This document shows positions 54,500-63,434 of a stretch of DNA of 64,000 nt, piece by piece. This DNA is from Methanocalculus chunghsingensis (GTDB lineage Archaea > Halobacteriota > Methanomicrobia > Methanomicrobiales > Methanocorpusculaceae). The stretch covers positions 5,125 through 69,124 of the forward strand of contig NZ_JWHL01000009.1 in assembly GCF_018132105.1 (NCBI RefSeq), read 5' to 3'. A model generated the notes under the pieces. That model did not search any database, had not been told where the DNA came from, and saw nothing but the letters and a program-made list of their open reading frames with translations. Numbering within the stretch: the first letter of the stretch is position 1; each line of letters starts with the position of its first letter. The translations under genes and the position numbers were made by a program.

Positions 54500-55750
54500 A
54501 TGTACGCCAGATCGTCTCTACAGGGAATCGGATTGATTGCACTCCTTTCAGTGCTTCTCCTGGCACTGCCGGGACCGGTATCGGCCGGTGATCTCTTCAT
54601 CCATGAGAGAGAGAACCAGACCTACGCAATCGGGGTATATACTGATATCTTTGCCATTGAAGAGAGCAGGGATGGCACTCTCATCCTCGGAGGATACACA
54701 TCCGTCCAGAATACCGATGAGAACGCCTTCCTGATGCGAACTGGGACAGACCGTGAGATGCAATGGCATGAGCTCTATCCGGGCAGCCGGATCGTTGCAA
54801 TAAAGGCGCTTGATGACGGCCGTATCATCTCGGCATCACTGGATGAATGGGTGCATCCGGAAAGCCCGATTGCCGCAATAACCGGCTCCGGGTATCTTCA
54901 GATGACAGAGGATGACGGAGCCGTCATCTGGCGGGAAGAACTTCCCGGCGATGCCCCAGCCGCAATCCTCATTAACGATGATGCGATCATCCTCGTCGGA
55001 TGGACATGGCCGCCTGCCGGGGACCCTGAAGCGGTCAGCGGGTTCTTCTCCCGATATGATCTCACCGGGACACTCCTTGAGAGAACAGAGTACCCTGATG
55101 TTGCTGTTCATGATATTCTTGAGACAGGAGATGGAGGATACGTCATCGTCGGGAACACTGGCGATCCCGGCACAGCAGTATCTGTTCAGTATGGTCACTT
55201 CACAAAGATAAGAGCGGATGGAGAGGTCGAATGGAGAGAGACCTATGAAGATCGTTCTCTTTTTGCCATCACGCAGATGAGTGATGGCTATCTTCTTGCG
55301 GGAGGAACGATGCCATACGGATTCCAGGAGGGGCAGGCATGGGCTCTTGGTGTTTCTTCCGATGGAGACCTTCTCTGGGAGGAGAAGCTTCAGGGATATG
55401 CCGCGTACCGGGTTACACCCTATGGAGATGAGTTCCTTATCGCCGGGGCAACGGGACCGGGCAATCCTCTCATCCTTACAATCCAGGCCGATGGTTCGGT
55501 GACATCCTCTCACCGGCTCCTTAATGCTGACGGACGGTTCACAGCGATTGCACCGCTCTCGGATGGATCGGTTGCGGTCGGCGGCTGGTCCCGCCACACC
55601 GGCGGGGTGGATGGATGGCTCCTCGTCTTTGATCCCTCCCTTGTACCACAAGAGCCACAACCTGCCGGGGCGGCAGGATTCACCCTCATCACCGCCGCAC
55701 TCGGCCTCTCCGGTGCAGCAGTATGGCTCCGGAGAAGAGAAGGGCGTTAG
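54500..55750 (+). CDS. secreted repeat protein with C-terminal membrane anchor
   Basis: 416 residues from ATG 54500. A signal peptide ends near GPVSAGD. The bulk is a series of about 40-residue beta repeats, each with a pattern like DGGYVIVGNT or DGYLLAGG, suggesting a beta-propeller of the delta-60/PQQ-like type. A short Pro-rich linker (PQEPQPAG) and one helix with the tail RRREGR anchor it. Likely surface-exposed; ligand unknown. Its 3' end overlaps the convergent nfo by four bases. Confidence 0.72.
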   Translation: MYARSSLQGIGLIALLSVLLLALPGPVSAGDLFIHERENQTYAIGVYTDIFAIEESRDGTLILGGYTSVQNTDENAFLMRTGTDREMQWHELYPGSRIVAIKALDDGRIISASLDEWVHPESPIAAITGSGYLQMTEDDGAVIWREELPGDAPAAILINDDAIILVGWTWPPAGDPEAVSGFFSRYDLTGTLLERTEYPDVAVHDILETGDGGYVIVGNTGDPGTAVSVQYGHFTKIRADGEVEWRETYEDRSLFAITQMSDGYLLAGGTMPYGFQEGQAWALGVSSDGDLLWEEKLQGYAAYRVTPYGDEFLIAGATGPGNPLILTIQADGSVTSSHRLLNADGRFTAIAPLSDGSVAVGGWSRHTGGVDGWLLVFDPSLVPQEPQPAGAAGFTLITAALGLSGAAVWLRRREGR

Positions 55751-56589
55751 GCTGCGAGCCTCCGGACCTCTGCAATATTACCAACATCATCCCGGCGATC
55801 ATCCTCCGGCGTCTCCATGATGAAGAGGAGATGCCGGAGCCGGGGGTGGTGGAGGATGGCCCGGAACCCCTCTTCCCCGATGGCACCAAGACCGATATGC
55901 TCGTGCCGGTCAAGCCCGGACCCGAGCAGCCCTTTTGCATCATTAAGATGGATGATGGAGAGGAGATCGAGGCCGACAACCTCATCGAAGAGCTCGAAGG
56001 TTGCCCCGACCGCTTCCTCTGATCTGAGATCGTACCCTGCCGCATGGGCATGGCAGGTATCAAAACAGACGGCTATCCTCTTCTGATCCTCGATCTCTCC
56101 AATGATCGCTGCAAGCCCTTCGAGATCACTCCCGACTGAGTTCTTCTCTCCGGCAGTGTTCTCAAGGACAAGGGCAACACCGGGATCAGTCGCATGAAGA
56201 GCGGTATTGATCGCATCAACAACCCTCTTCTGCCCAACCCGTTTTCCGGATATACCATGATGGCCAAGATGGGTTACCAGGTAGGGAATCCCAAGCTGCG
56301 AACACCGCAAGAGCTCCACCCCCAGACTTTCGACGGATTTCCTGTAGATCTCATCCTTTTCTGAGGAGAGATTCGGGAGGTACGGCATATGAACAACAGG
56401 AGAGGAGATGCCTGCCGTTACACATGCCTCCCGAAAGCCGGTTGCCAGGTCGTCTGTAAGAGGTTTATACTGCCATCCACGCGGATTTCGGGAGAAGATC
56501 TGAAAGGTATCGCATCCCTTCCCAACAGCACGCGAGACGGCACGATCGATCGATCCGGCGATCGAGACATGGACACCGACACATACCAT
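55747..56589 (-). CDS. nfo: endonuclease IV (AP endonuclease)
   Basis: 280 residues from the ATG at 56589. It cleaves abasic sites 5' to the lesion with a trinuclear zinc centre. Zinc ligands are in VHVSIAG, THLGHHG, VCFDTCHAHAAGY and IIHLNDAKG. FQIFSRNPRGWQ is the usual family segment. The frame open to 56637 extends past conserved sequence. Confidence 0.92.
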   Translation of the reverse strand: MVCVGVHVSIAGSIDRAVSRAVGKGCDTFQIFSRNPRGWQYKPLTDDLATGFREACVTAGISSPVVHMPYLPNLSSEKDEIYRKSVESLGVELLRCSQLGIPYLVTHLGHHGISGKRVGQKRVVDAINTALHATDPGVALVLENTAGEKNSVGSDLEGLAAIIGEIEDQKRIAVCFDTCHAHAAGYDLRSEEAVGATFELFDEVVGLDLLSIIHLNDAKGLLGSGLDRHEHIGLGAIGEEGFRAILHHPRLRHLLFIMETPEDDRRDDVGNIAEVRRLAA

Positions 56590-56645
56590 GCAGAAGGTGT
56601 TCTCCTGAAAGAGATGAAAGGATATTGGTGCGGGCAATCGGGAGG

Positions 56646-57608
56646 TCAGAATCCGAGGGCCAGAAGAAGCGCGGCTCCAAACTCCTCTGTCGTTGCCTCT
56701 CCACCAAGATCAGGGGTTTTAATCCCCGAATGGAGAAGAGACTGTATCGCCTCCTCAATCCTCTCTGCCTCGCCTGCATAGCCGAGATGATCAAGGAGCA
56801 TCGCCGCACTCCTGACAGCGGCGATCGGGTTTGCGATCCCCTGGCCTGCAATATCAGGTGCCGAACCATGGACAGGTTCAAAGAGGGCAAGCTGATCCCC
56901 GATATTTGCTGACGGGAGCATCCCGAGCCCTCCGACGAGATACCCTGCCACATCAGAGAGGATATCCCCGAAGATGTTCGTGGTGACGATGACATGGTAG
57001 CGGTCCGGATGCATCAGGATGTCAAGGGCGAGGGCATCGATGTACCTTGCCTCATAAGATACACCTGCCCGGGATGCCTCGGCAGAGCAGATCTCCCGGA
57101 AAAGGATATCTGATTTGAGGACATTTGCCTTATTTCCGATGGTGAGGGGAACCCCTCGTGCAGCTGCCAGGCGGGAGGCGTACCGCCCGATACGCGTACT
57201 CCCGGCAACCGAGACGACACGGACCGTGCAGGCGCGATCCCGCTCACGCCACTCGATCCCGGAGTAGAGACCCTCGGAATTCTCACGCACCACCATGATA
57301 TCAAAGCCTTCACCTTTCACAGGCCGGAGGTTGGCGTAGAGATCGAGTTCCTGCCTGATCCTCAGGATGACGGAGTCATAGCAGGGATCAGGGGGTGTCG
57401 TCACCGCACCAAAGAGGATTGCATCCGCACTCTTCAACGCGCTGATATCATCATCCGTACATGCTGTTTTTGTCCTCTGCCATCTGGCATATCCGACCTC
57501 GACGTCAAAGAAGTCCCAGTCAGGGTGAAGGGAGGCAAGCACTGCCTCTGCAACCGGGATCACCTCACGGCCAATGCCGTCGCCGGGAACAACAGCTATT
57601 CTAACCAT
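56646..57608 (-). CDS. aksF: homoisocitrate dehydrogenase-type enzyme (AksF)
   Basis: 320 residues of the isocitrate/isopropylmalate dehydrogenase family, which oxidatively decarboxylate hydroxy-tricarboxylates. GDGIGREVIP near residue 10, VVRENSEGLYSG near 105 and HGSAPDIAGQGIANPIA near 258 are signatures. Last gene of the coenzyme B operon; context favours homoisocitrate (and longer homologs) over 3-isopropylmalate, though the sequence alone does not exclude LeuB. It overlaps the upstream gene by eight bases. Confidence 0.82.
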   Translation of the reverse strand: MVRIAVVPGDGIGREVIPVAEAVLASLHPDWDFFDVEVGYARWQRTKTACTDDDISALKSADAILFGAVTTPPDPCYDSVILRIRQELDLYANLRPVKGEGFDIMVVRENSEGLYSGIEWRERDRACTVRVVSVAGSTRIGRYASRLAAARGVPLTIGNKANVLKSDILFREICSAEASRAGVSYEARYIDALALDILMHPDRYHVIVTTNIFGDILSDVAGYLVGGLGMLPSANIGDQLALFEPVHGSAPDIAGQGIANPIAAVRSAAMLLDHLGYAGEAERIEEAIQSLLHSGIKTPDLGGEATTEEFGAALLLALGF

Positions 57609-58407
57609 GTCGTTCCCTCCATGCCGCCATCATTGCATAGACCGCATCAAGGACGGTCTTTGGAGAGGCGCCCCAGTGAACGACTGCACCAAAATACCCG
57701 TTATACTCTCCGATACCACCCCTCTCTTTTCTACAGCACCTGGCAATGAACGGCTCTTCAGTGACCTGCGAGAGGGGGCAGATATCAATACGGGAGTAGT
57801 TGGTGCCATAGCACTCTTCATATAACTGCTTCCCGGTCAGGCATCCGGCGACCCGCTCACCCCCCGTCATCCGATCCATATCGAGTGTTCTGGTGAAACC
57901 GCCTGCCCGGCAGGGGAAGACATCGGCATTGATCGTTGAGATATCCCGGATATGATGGGAGAAGGTGCAGTTGAGTTCTCCAAGAAGCCCGGCCTCTTCA
58001 AGCTCCTCGATCGTCACCGAGAGGTTCGCCCTGGGTGGGCGGATATCATAGACATGTACTGTCTGAAAGAGGGAGAGATCAGGATCGAGGACGAAATTCA
58101 TATGCTCATCCATCGCCCCGAAGATGGTACACCGTTTCCCGGTTGAGAGAGCCCGACGGACCATGCCTGCCCGGTCATGCTGATTGACCCTTTCAGAATA
58201 GAGGATCGTCTCACCCACGGTGGCAAGCACCTCTTCATGAAGAATATCACGCATCATCCCGATCCCATCCGGATCCGGGGTGACTTTCAGGAGTTCAAAT
58301 CCCTCTTCCACCCTCCTGACGAGGTATTGAGAGAGAAAGTAGACCCGATCCCCGACCGGCTTCTCAAAGGCATGGCCAACAACCTTGCATTCAGGAGGAA
58401 AGATCAT
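57601..58407 (-). CDS. uncharacterised cysteine-rich protein in the coenzyme B operon
   Basis: 268 residues, no family whose function I know (possibly DUF7714). No signal or membrane segment, so cytoplasmic. Cysteines cluster in the C-terminal half, in FPCRAGGF, VAGCLTG, EECYG, DICPLSQ and ARCCRKER. Seven or so cysteines in 80 residues suggest metal or sulfur chemistry. N-terminal HAFEKPVGDRVYFLSQYLVRR is positively charged. It overlaps aksE by four bases and aksF by eight, so it is firmly part of the operon and a candidate for a missing coenzyme B step. Confidence 0.75.
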   Translation of the reverse strand: MIFPPECKVVGHAFEKPVGDRVYFLSQYLVRRVEEGFELLKVTPDPDGIGMMRDILHEEVLATVGETILYSERVNQHDRAGMVRRALSTGKRCTIFGAMDEHMNFVLDPDLSLFQTVHVYDIRPPRANLSVTIEELEEAGLLGELNCTFSHHIRDISTINADVFPCRAGGFTRTLDMDRMTGGERVAGCLTGKQLYEECYGTNYSRIDICPLSQVTEEPFIARCCRKERGGIGEYNGYFGAVVHWGASPKTVLDAVYAMMAAWRERHG

Positions 58408-58874
58408 GCCTTCCCCCTCCAGTAATTGACGAGGCCTCCGGCAGTGAGGATCTCACGCATCCGGGGGGAGAGTGGGGTGAATGGATACGTCGTTCCACAA
58501 AGCTCAAACGACCCGGCTTCGAGATCAATCCTGATCTCATCACCATCGCTGCATGACGGGATATCGGCCTCAAGAACCGGCAAACCGACGTTGATTGCGT
58601 TTCTGAAGAATATCCGGGCAAAGAGGGGGGAGATGACGGCAACCACCCCGGCCTCCTTCAGGGCAATCGGTGCCTGTTCCCGTGATGAGCCGCAACCGAA
58701 GTTCCGGCCGGCGACGATAACAGCGCCTGAGAGCCGGGGGGCGAGTGTCGGATCGAGATCTTCAAAGACATGGGCGGCCCAGACAGCTCTCTCCTTCGTC
58801 CTGAGATACCGGCCTGCAATGACAAGATCGGTATCGATGTCGGATCCAAGGCAGATTACCTCTCCTTTAAGCAT
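58404..58874 (-). CDS. aksE: homoaconitase small subunit (AksE)
   Basis: 156 residues, swivel domain of the aconitase family. LGSDIDTDLVIAGRYLRT opens it; the YLRT loop (residues 23-26) is the published feature that marks methanogen homoaconitase as against isopropylmalate isomerase. NFGCGSSREQAPIALKEAGV follows near residue 60. It pairs with the large subunit, which it overlaps by eight bases, to isomerise homocitrate and its longer homologs. Confidence 0.9.
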   Translation of the reverse strand: MLKGEVICLGSDIDTDLVIAGRYLRTKERAVWAAHVFEDLDPTLAPRLSGAVIVAGRNFGCGSSREQAPIALKEAGVVAVISPLFARIFFRNAINVGLPVLEADIPSCSDGDEIRIDLEAGSFELCGTTYPFTPLSPRMREILTAGGLVNYWRGKA

Positions 58875-60087
58875 GGAAGACCTCCGGTTCGGTGATAGAG
58901 CCTGTCAGAGCAGTCGCCGCAGCGGTCGCGGGAGATGCAAGGTAGATCTCTCCACCGACGCCCATCCGGTTTTTAAAGTTACGGTTTGCCGTTGAGAGGC
59001 AGACCTCGCCTTCACCGAGGACACCGCTATGAATGCCAAGACAGGGACCGCACCCCGGTGTCACCACCATGCAGCCTGCAGCGATGAGATCGGCAATGAT
59101 CCCATCCTCTGTGGCACGGAGGAGGACTGAAGCGGATGCCGGGACGACGATCGTCCGGACCTTCACCTTTGATCCCCGGACCATCTCCGCAAACCGTTTG
59201 AGATCTGTATACCTGCCGTTTGTGCAGGTTCCAAGGAGAACCTGGTCCACCTCTGTACCTGCAAGATCAGCGACCGGACGGGTCGAATCGACACGGTGGG
59301 GAAGCGCAACGAGCGGGACGATATCATCGAGATCGATAATACACTCTTCGCGATAGGAACAGTCTTCCGGTACCTGCGTCTCTACATGATGACCATATCC
59401 TGCAAGGTACTCACGACAGACCGGATCTGCATAAAAAAGTGCATTTTTTGCCCCGGTCTCAACACCCATGTTGCAGATACAGAGTCTCCCCTCCATATCG
59501 ATCGTTTCTGCACCCGGACCGGTATATTCGAGTGCCGCATATGTGGCACCCTCCATTCCGAGGCGGGAGACGACGTTTAAGGCGACATCTTTTGCTTCTG
59601 CACCTCCGGAGAGGGTGCCTTCCAGTGAGATCCCGATCGTCTCGGGCACCCGGAACCATGTCTCTCCCGAAGCCCAGATTGCTGCCATATCGGTGGCACC
59701 GACACCGGTCGCAAACGCCCCGAATGCACCGCCTGTACAGGAATGTGAGTCTGCACCAACCACCACCTCACCAGGGAGGATACACCCTTCGCTCATAATC
59801 TGGTGGCAGATGCCCCCCCCACAATCTGAGAAGAGGACGCCTGCTGATGAGGCGTACTGGCGAAGTTCCCGCTGGAGATCTGCGGTCGTTCCATTGTTGG
59901 CCGGACATATATGGTCAAAGAGGACGGAGATCCGTGCCGGGTCGATTCCTATCGGCACCCCCATCTCACGGAAAGAGGCGAGGGTAAGGACACCGGTTCC
60001 ATCATGGACATATGCCCGATCCACGCGGGCATCGACATACTCACCGGCATTCCCATGAAGTATCCGTTCTGTAAGGGTTCTGCTCAT
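58867..60087 (-). CDS. aksD: homoaconitase large subunit (AksD)
   Basis: 406 residues with the [4Fe-4S] cluster cysteines in LLGTCTNGRYTDL and VTPGCGPCLGIHSGVLGEGE. The N-terminal LTERILHGNAGEYVDARVD is characteristic, and DSHSCTGGAFGAFATGVG holds part of the active site. The IPM isomerase/homoaconitase family is large; the small-subunit YLRT loop and operon context identify the homoaconitase. It overlaps aksA by four bases. Confidence 0.88.
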   Translation of the reverse strand: MSRTLTERILHGNAGEYVDARVDRAYVHDGTGVLTLASFREMGVPIGIDPARISVLFDHICPANNGTTADLQRELRQYASSAGVLFSDCGGGICHQIMSEGCILPGEVVVGADSHSCTGGAFGAFATGVGATDMAAIWASGETWFRVPETIGISLEGTLSGGAEAKDVALNVVSRLGMEGATYAALEYTGPGAETIDMEGRLCICNMGVETGAKNALFYADPVCREYLAGYGHHVETQVPEDCSYREECIIDLDDIVPLVALPHRVDSTRPVADLAGTEVDQVLLGTCTNGRYTDLKRFAEMVRGSKVKVRTIVVPASASVLLRATEDGIIADLIAAGCMVVTPGCGPCLGIHSGVLGEGEVCLSTANRNFKNRMGVGGEIYLASPATAAATALTGSITEPEVFHA

Positions 60088-61214
60088 TGTGCCACCTCAC
60101 TATCAGCCTGATGAATGAGCGAGAGGAGGAGGTCATGGGTGATGCTGCATTTGTTCTCCCCCCTCGACTTGACCTGATCCAGGATCCAGCAGATCTGTGC
60201 TTCGGAGATGTCATGGCCCATCGACCTGAGGATATGGGCGATCGCCTTCTTTCCGGTATGTTTTCCAAGGATGTAGTGGCGTTGGCCCCCGACAAGTGCG
60301 GGATGGATATACTCATAGGTCGAGGAATCCTCGATGAGTGCCGCAATATGTATCCCGGACTCATGTGCAAAGGCATGCTCTCCGACGATAGCCTTCGTCT
60401 TTGATATGGGGATCCCTGATGCCTCCGAGACGGCGTGGCTCAATGTCAGAAGGTGGGAGAGATCATACCGGTCAACACCCCCTTTGAAACGGATTGCGGT
60501 CAGCACCTCCTCAAGCGATGCGTTTCCTGCACGTTCACCGATCCCGTTGACGGTGGTATGAAGCTGGTATGCACCCCGTTCTGCTGCGGTGATGGTATTT
60601 GCGGTTGCACATCCCATATCATCGTGACAATGAATACAGAGCGGAATACTGAGATCGGTGAGGAGATCATCGACGATCCGGCTCATCTCAAGGGGAGTCA
60701 GGCACCCGACGGTGTCAGCATATGAGACGTAATTGGCACCGTATTCAGCACCTTGTGCGTACATCTCGCGAAGGAAAGCAAGGTCCGTCCGTGATGCATC
60801 TTCTGCGGCAAAACGAACCTGGAGGCCGTGATCATGGGCATACTCGATCATCTCAAGCGCTCCTGCAAGGACCTCTTCCCGCGGCTTTTTGTATTTGATC
60901 TTCATATGCAGATCCGATGTCGCGATGAAGATACTGACCATATCAATGTCGCAGCGGATCGCACAGTCGATATCATCCTTCAATGCGCGTGAGAGGCAGC
61001 AGATGCGTGCATCAAGATCCAGATCAACGATCTTCTGCACACAGGCAGCCTCATTCTTTGAGACGACAGGAAAACCTGCCTCGATGACATCAACACCGAC
61101 GCTGTCAAGCAATCCTGCAATCCGGCACTTCTCCTCAGCGGAGAAGGATACACCAGGAGTCTGTTCACCATCCCGGAGCGTTACATCACATATCTCAACA
61201 TTCCACTTTTTCAT
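60084..61214 (-). CDS. aksA: (homo)n-citrate synthase (AksA)
   Basis: 376 residues from ATG 61214. It condenses acetyl-CoA with 2-oxoglutarate and then 2-oxoadipate and 2-oxopimelate, the repeated chain extension leading to the seven-carbon arm of coenzyme B. DVTLRDGEQTPGVSFS (near residue 9) and the metal/His motif in LCIHCHDDMGCATANT mark the HMG-CoA lyase/homocitrate synthase family. VNGIGERAGNASLEE is the signature toward its C-terminal half. The long frame upstream overlaps the IorA-like gene. Confidence 0.9.
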   Translation of the reverse strand: MKKWNVEICDVTLRDGEQTPGVSFSAEEKCRIAGLLDSVGVDVIEAGFPVVSKNEAACVQKIVDLDLDARICCLSRALKDDIDCAIRCDIDMVSIFIATSDLHMKIKYKKPREEVLAGALEMIEYAHDHGLQVRFAAEDASRTDLAFLREMYAQGAEYGANYVSYADTVGCLTPLEMSRIVDDLLTDLSIPLCIHCHDDMGCATANTITAAERGAYQLHTTVNGIGERAGNASLEEVLTAIRFKGGVDRYDLSHLLTLSHAVSEASGIPISKTKAIVGEHAFAHESGIHIAALIEDSSTYEYIHPALVGGQRHYILGKHTGKKAIAHILRSMGHDISEAQICWILDQVKSRGENKCSITHDLLLSLIHQADSEVAQ

Positions 61215-62466
61215 AACAGGCACCCTCCGGGCATGAACCTTCAACGATGACGATCTTTGGACCTTCCAATGGAAGGGAGAGGATTGTTTCAAGGGCATCG
61301 GTATCTTCGGCAGGGATGATGACCGGATCTGCCCATGCCAGGTACCGGCGGATATCATATGATCTCTGGCCGCCGGTCATGGCCATACAATGATTTTCAA
61401 GGACGATACAGAGGAGCGGATTGCCCTTCTCAAAGGAGTCGATGAGGGCATTCAGCCCTGAATGAAGGAAAGCTCCATCACCGATAACCGCAACACGGGT
61501 GCTCTTCGCCGCGACTGCAACCGACGAGCCGAGACCATAACTTGCAATACCCGCCTGATAAGGAGGATTCATCAGGAGGAGCGAACAGCCGATATCGGGG
61601 ATGACTTTCATACCCCGCTTCACCAGAATCGAGAAGAGCGGGCGGTACGGACAGGCTGTGCAGAATGTCCGGAAATACCCGCGATCTGAGAAGCGTTCTG
61701 AGTTTCTGGAGACCGGCGGGGGGAGGAGCGCCTGGTGTTCCCGCACAAATGGTCTTCCTATCTCAAGGATCTTTGATCCGGGAGGCAGTCTGGGTGGAGG
61801 ATAGGAGATGGTGACATGAGAGGGTGCCAATACAGCACCAACACCGGTATCACCCTCTCTGATCCTGTTCAGACCAGACCCTGCAGCCCATGCGAAGAGT
61901 CCGCCGGTTCCCTTCTCAGCACGGGTCATCCTGCCTGCTATCGTCAGATCAGCCTCTGCCAAACGTCCTTTTCGTATCATCTGGATGGTATCGCCACATT
62001 CGGTCTCGGCATCAAGGAGTTTTGGGGTGAGCCGAAGGATTGTAATCCTTGAGAAGCGTTCTGATACTTCAAATGCGGTCGCCACGGCCTCGTTCACCGT
62101 CTCTTCACCAGGCTCGATCACCGGGCATTGTGCAATCTCACCATAATACCGTGAATCCTGGGCATTCTGTGAATAGGCTGCAAGAGGATCATCACCGACG
62201 ATGATGACAACACCCGCGATGAGCCCCTGGGTTGTTGCATTGATGAGGGGATCAGCGAGGGCATTCATCCCGACATGTTTGACGATGACCGCAGATCGCC
62301 GTCCTGAAAGGGAATCGCCCAGGGCATACTCAAGGGCGACCTTCTCGTTGATGACCGTCTCTGCGGATACCACAGTTCCAATCTCCGTTACCGGGTAGCC
62401 GGGGACGGTATAGATCGCCTCGGCACATTCTTTCAGATGGTGAGCAATTACCTCATGCCCTTTCAT
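61195..62466 (-). CDS. IorA-like thiamine-diphosphate enzyme in the coenzyme B operon
   Basis: 423 residues, much shorter than IorA (about 600): the C-terminal ferredoxin domain is absent. The N-terminal half (GHEVIAHHLKECAEAIYTVPG) is the pyrimidine-type domain; FCTACPYRPLF parallels the IorA CxxCPH site; the TPP loop GDGAFLHSGLNALIDSF ending ENHCMAMTGGQ is complete. No IorB gene is adjacent. It sits between a radical SAM gene (four-base overlap) and aksA (20-base overlap). A decarboxylase or oxidoreductase acting on 2-oxosuberate is a reasonable guess; ordinary indolepyruvate oxidation is possible but less fitting. Confidence 0.8.
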   Translation of the reverse strand: MKGHEVIAHHLKECAEAIYTVPGYPVTEIGTVVSAETVINEKVALEYALGDSLSGRRSAVIVKHVGMNALADPLINATTQGLIAGVVIIVGDDPLAAYSQNAQDSRYYGEIAQCPVIEPGEETVNEAVATAFEVSERFSRITILRLTPKLLDAETECGDTIQMIRKGRLAEADLTIAGRMTRAEKGTGGLFAWAAGSGLNRIREGDTGVGAVLAPSHVTISYPPPRLPPGSKILEIGRPFVREHQALLPPPVSRNSERFSDRGYFRTFCTACPYRPLFSILVKRGMKVIPDIGCSLLLMNPPYQAGIASYGLGSSVAVAAKSTRVAVIGDGAFLHSGLNALIDSFEKGNPLLCIVLENHCMAMTGGQRSYDIRRYLAWADPVIIPAEDTDALETILSLPLEGPKIVIVEGSCPEGACYEKVEC

Positions 62467-63434
62467 GGACGATCCCTCCCAGGGACGATGTCGCATCCTG
62501 TGCAAAGGGTACACATCGTCTCTGCAGTCCGTGTATCAAGCCCCGCCTTCTTCAGCCATCGGGCATGGAGAGCTGCGGTTCTGAGCAGACGATCTCTTCC
62601 CGGCCGCGTAAAGGACTGCAGGGCAGCGGCGGGGGTGAGAGGGCGGAGTACCGGGATCACTCCCCGCCCGGTGAGAAGTTCGATGCATGCCTCCATCTCC
62701 TCATCGCTCTCTCCAAGGCCGATGATCACATTTGAGAAGACATGCCCTTCCCCAAAGAGTTCGACAGAGCGATCGAGTGCCCGGATAACACCATCCCAGG
62801 AGAGACCCGGGCACATCTCATCAAAAAGGGTGGGTGTTGCCGCCTCCAGGTTGAACTTCACCTCTGAAACACCGTCTGCATAGAGATTATCCGGCGTATC
62901 CCGGCCCGGATAGATGGAGACACCGACCGGTATCTCCTGCTCCCCGATCCTTTTCAGAACGGCACGCACCCGCCGCTCCTCATCATCGATCGATTCGAAG
63001 ACGCCGCTTGTCAGGGATATTGCATCGATCCTCTCCCGGACACCGGCGATCATCGCTGCAATCTCATCCGGTGTTTTGATCCTCCCATCAGTTCCAGGGA
63101 CAGGACAGTATTTACAAGAGAAGATACACCTCCCGGTAATAGTGATATATGCCTGGCGGGGGCAGTGAAGACCGACCTGCTCAAGGATTCCTGTGCACTC
63201 GGCTGATCCGTGCCGAATGATCGCCTGACCATCGCCAAGATGCCGGATCTCTATTGGAGAGTGAGGAGATACGGAGAGCCGGATCCTTCTGCCACCTGTC
63301 GAGAAGAAGACTGAGCCGGAACCGCCTGCGCCCGGGCCGGCAGCGGACCGCTCAATATAGGATGATGCATCGGCACCGGTGATTCTGCATGATCCGGTTG
63401 CAAGGAGCTCTGCCTTTAGTTCGTGCCATCGCAT
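62463..63434 (-). CDS. radical SAM protein in the coenzyme B operon
   Basis: 323 residues. CIFSCKYCPVPG near residue 108 is the CxxxCxxC cluster of radical SAM enzymes. The barrel includes FNLEAATPTLFDE and NVIIGLGESDEEME. A second Cys group at the C-terminus, CTLCTGC, could bind an auxiliary iron-sulfur cluster, as in sulfur-inserting enzymes. The first 100 residues lack similarity I recognise. It overlaps marker 11 by 19 bases and the IorA-like gene by four. Substrate unknown; a role in coenzyme B synthesis or in a methanogenesis-specific modification are both plausible. Confidence 0.82.
   Translation of the reverse strand: MRWHELKAELLATGSCRITGADASSYIERSAAGPGAGGSGSVFFSTGGRRIRLSVSPHSPIEIRHLGDGQAIIRHGSAECTGILEQVGLHCPRQAYITITGRCIFSCKYCPVPGTDGRIKTPDEIAAMIAGVRERIDAISLTSGVFESIDDEERRVRAVLKRIGEQEIPVGVSIYPGRDTPDNLYADGVSEVKFNLEAATPTLFDEMCPGLSWDGVIRALDRSVELFGEGHVFSNVIIGLGESDEEMEACIELLTGRGVIPVLRPLTPAAALQSFTRPGRDRLLRTAALHARWLKKAGLDTRTAETMCTLCTGCDIVPGRDRP

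Noticed and set aside
56646-61214. Leucine biosynthesis operon (leuABCD)
   Set aside because: The YLRT loop in the small subunit, the coupling to marker 11 and the IorA-like enzyme favour coenzyme B. AksF alone could not decide it.
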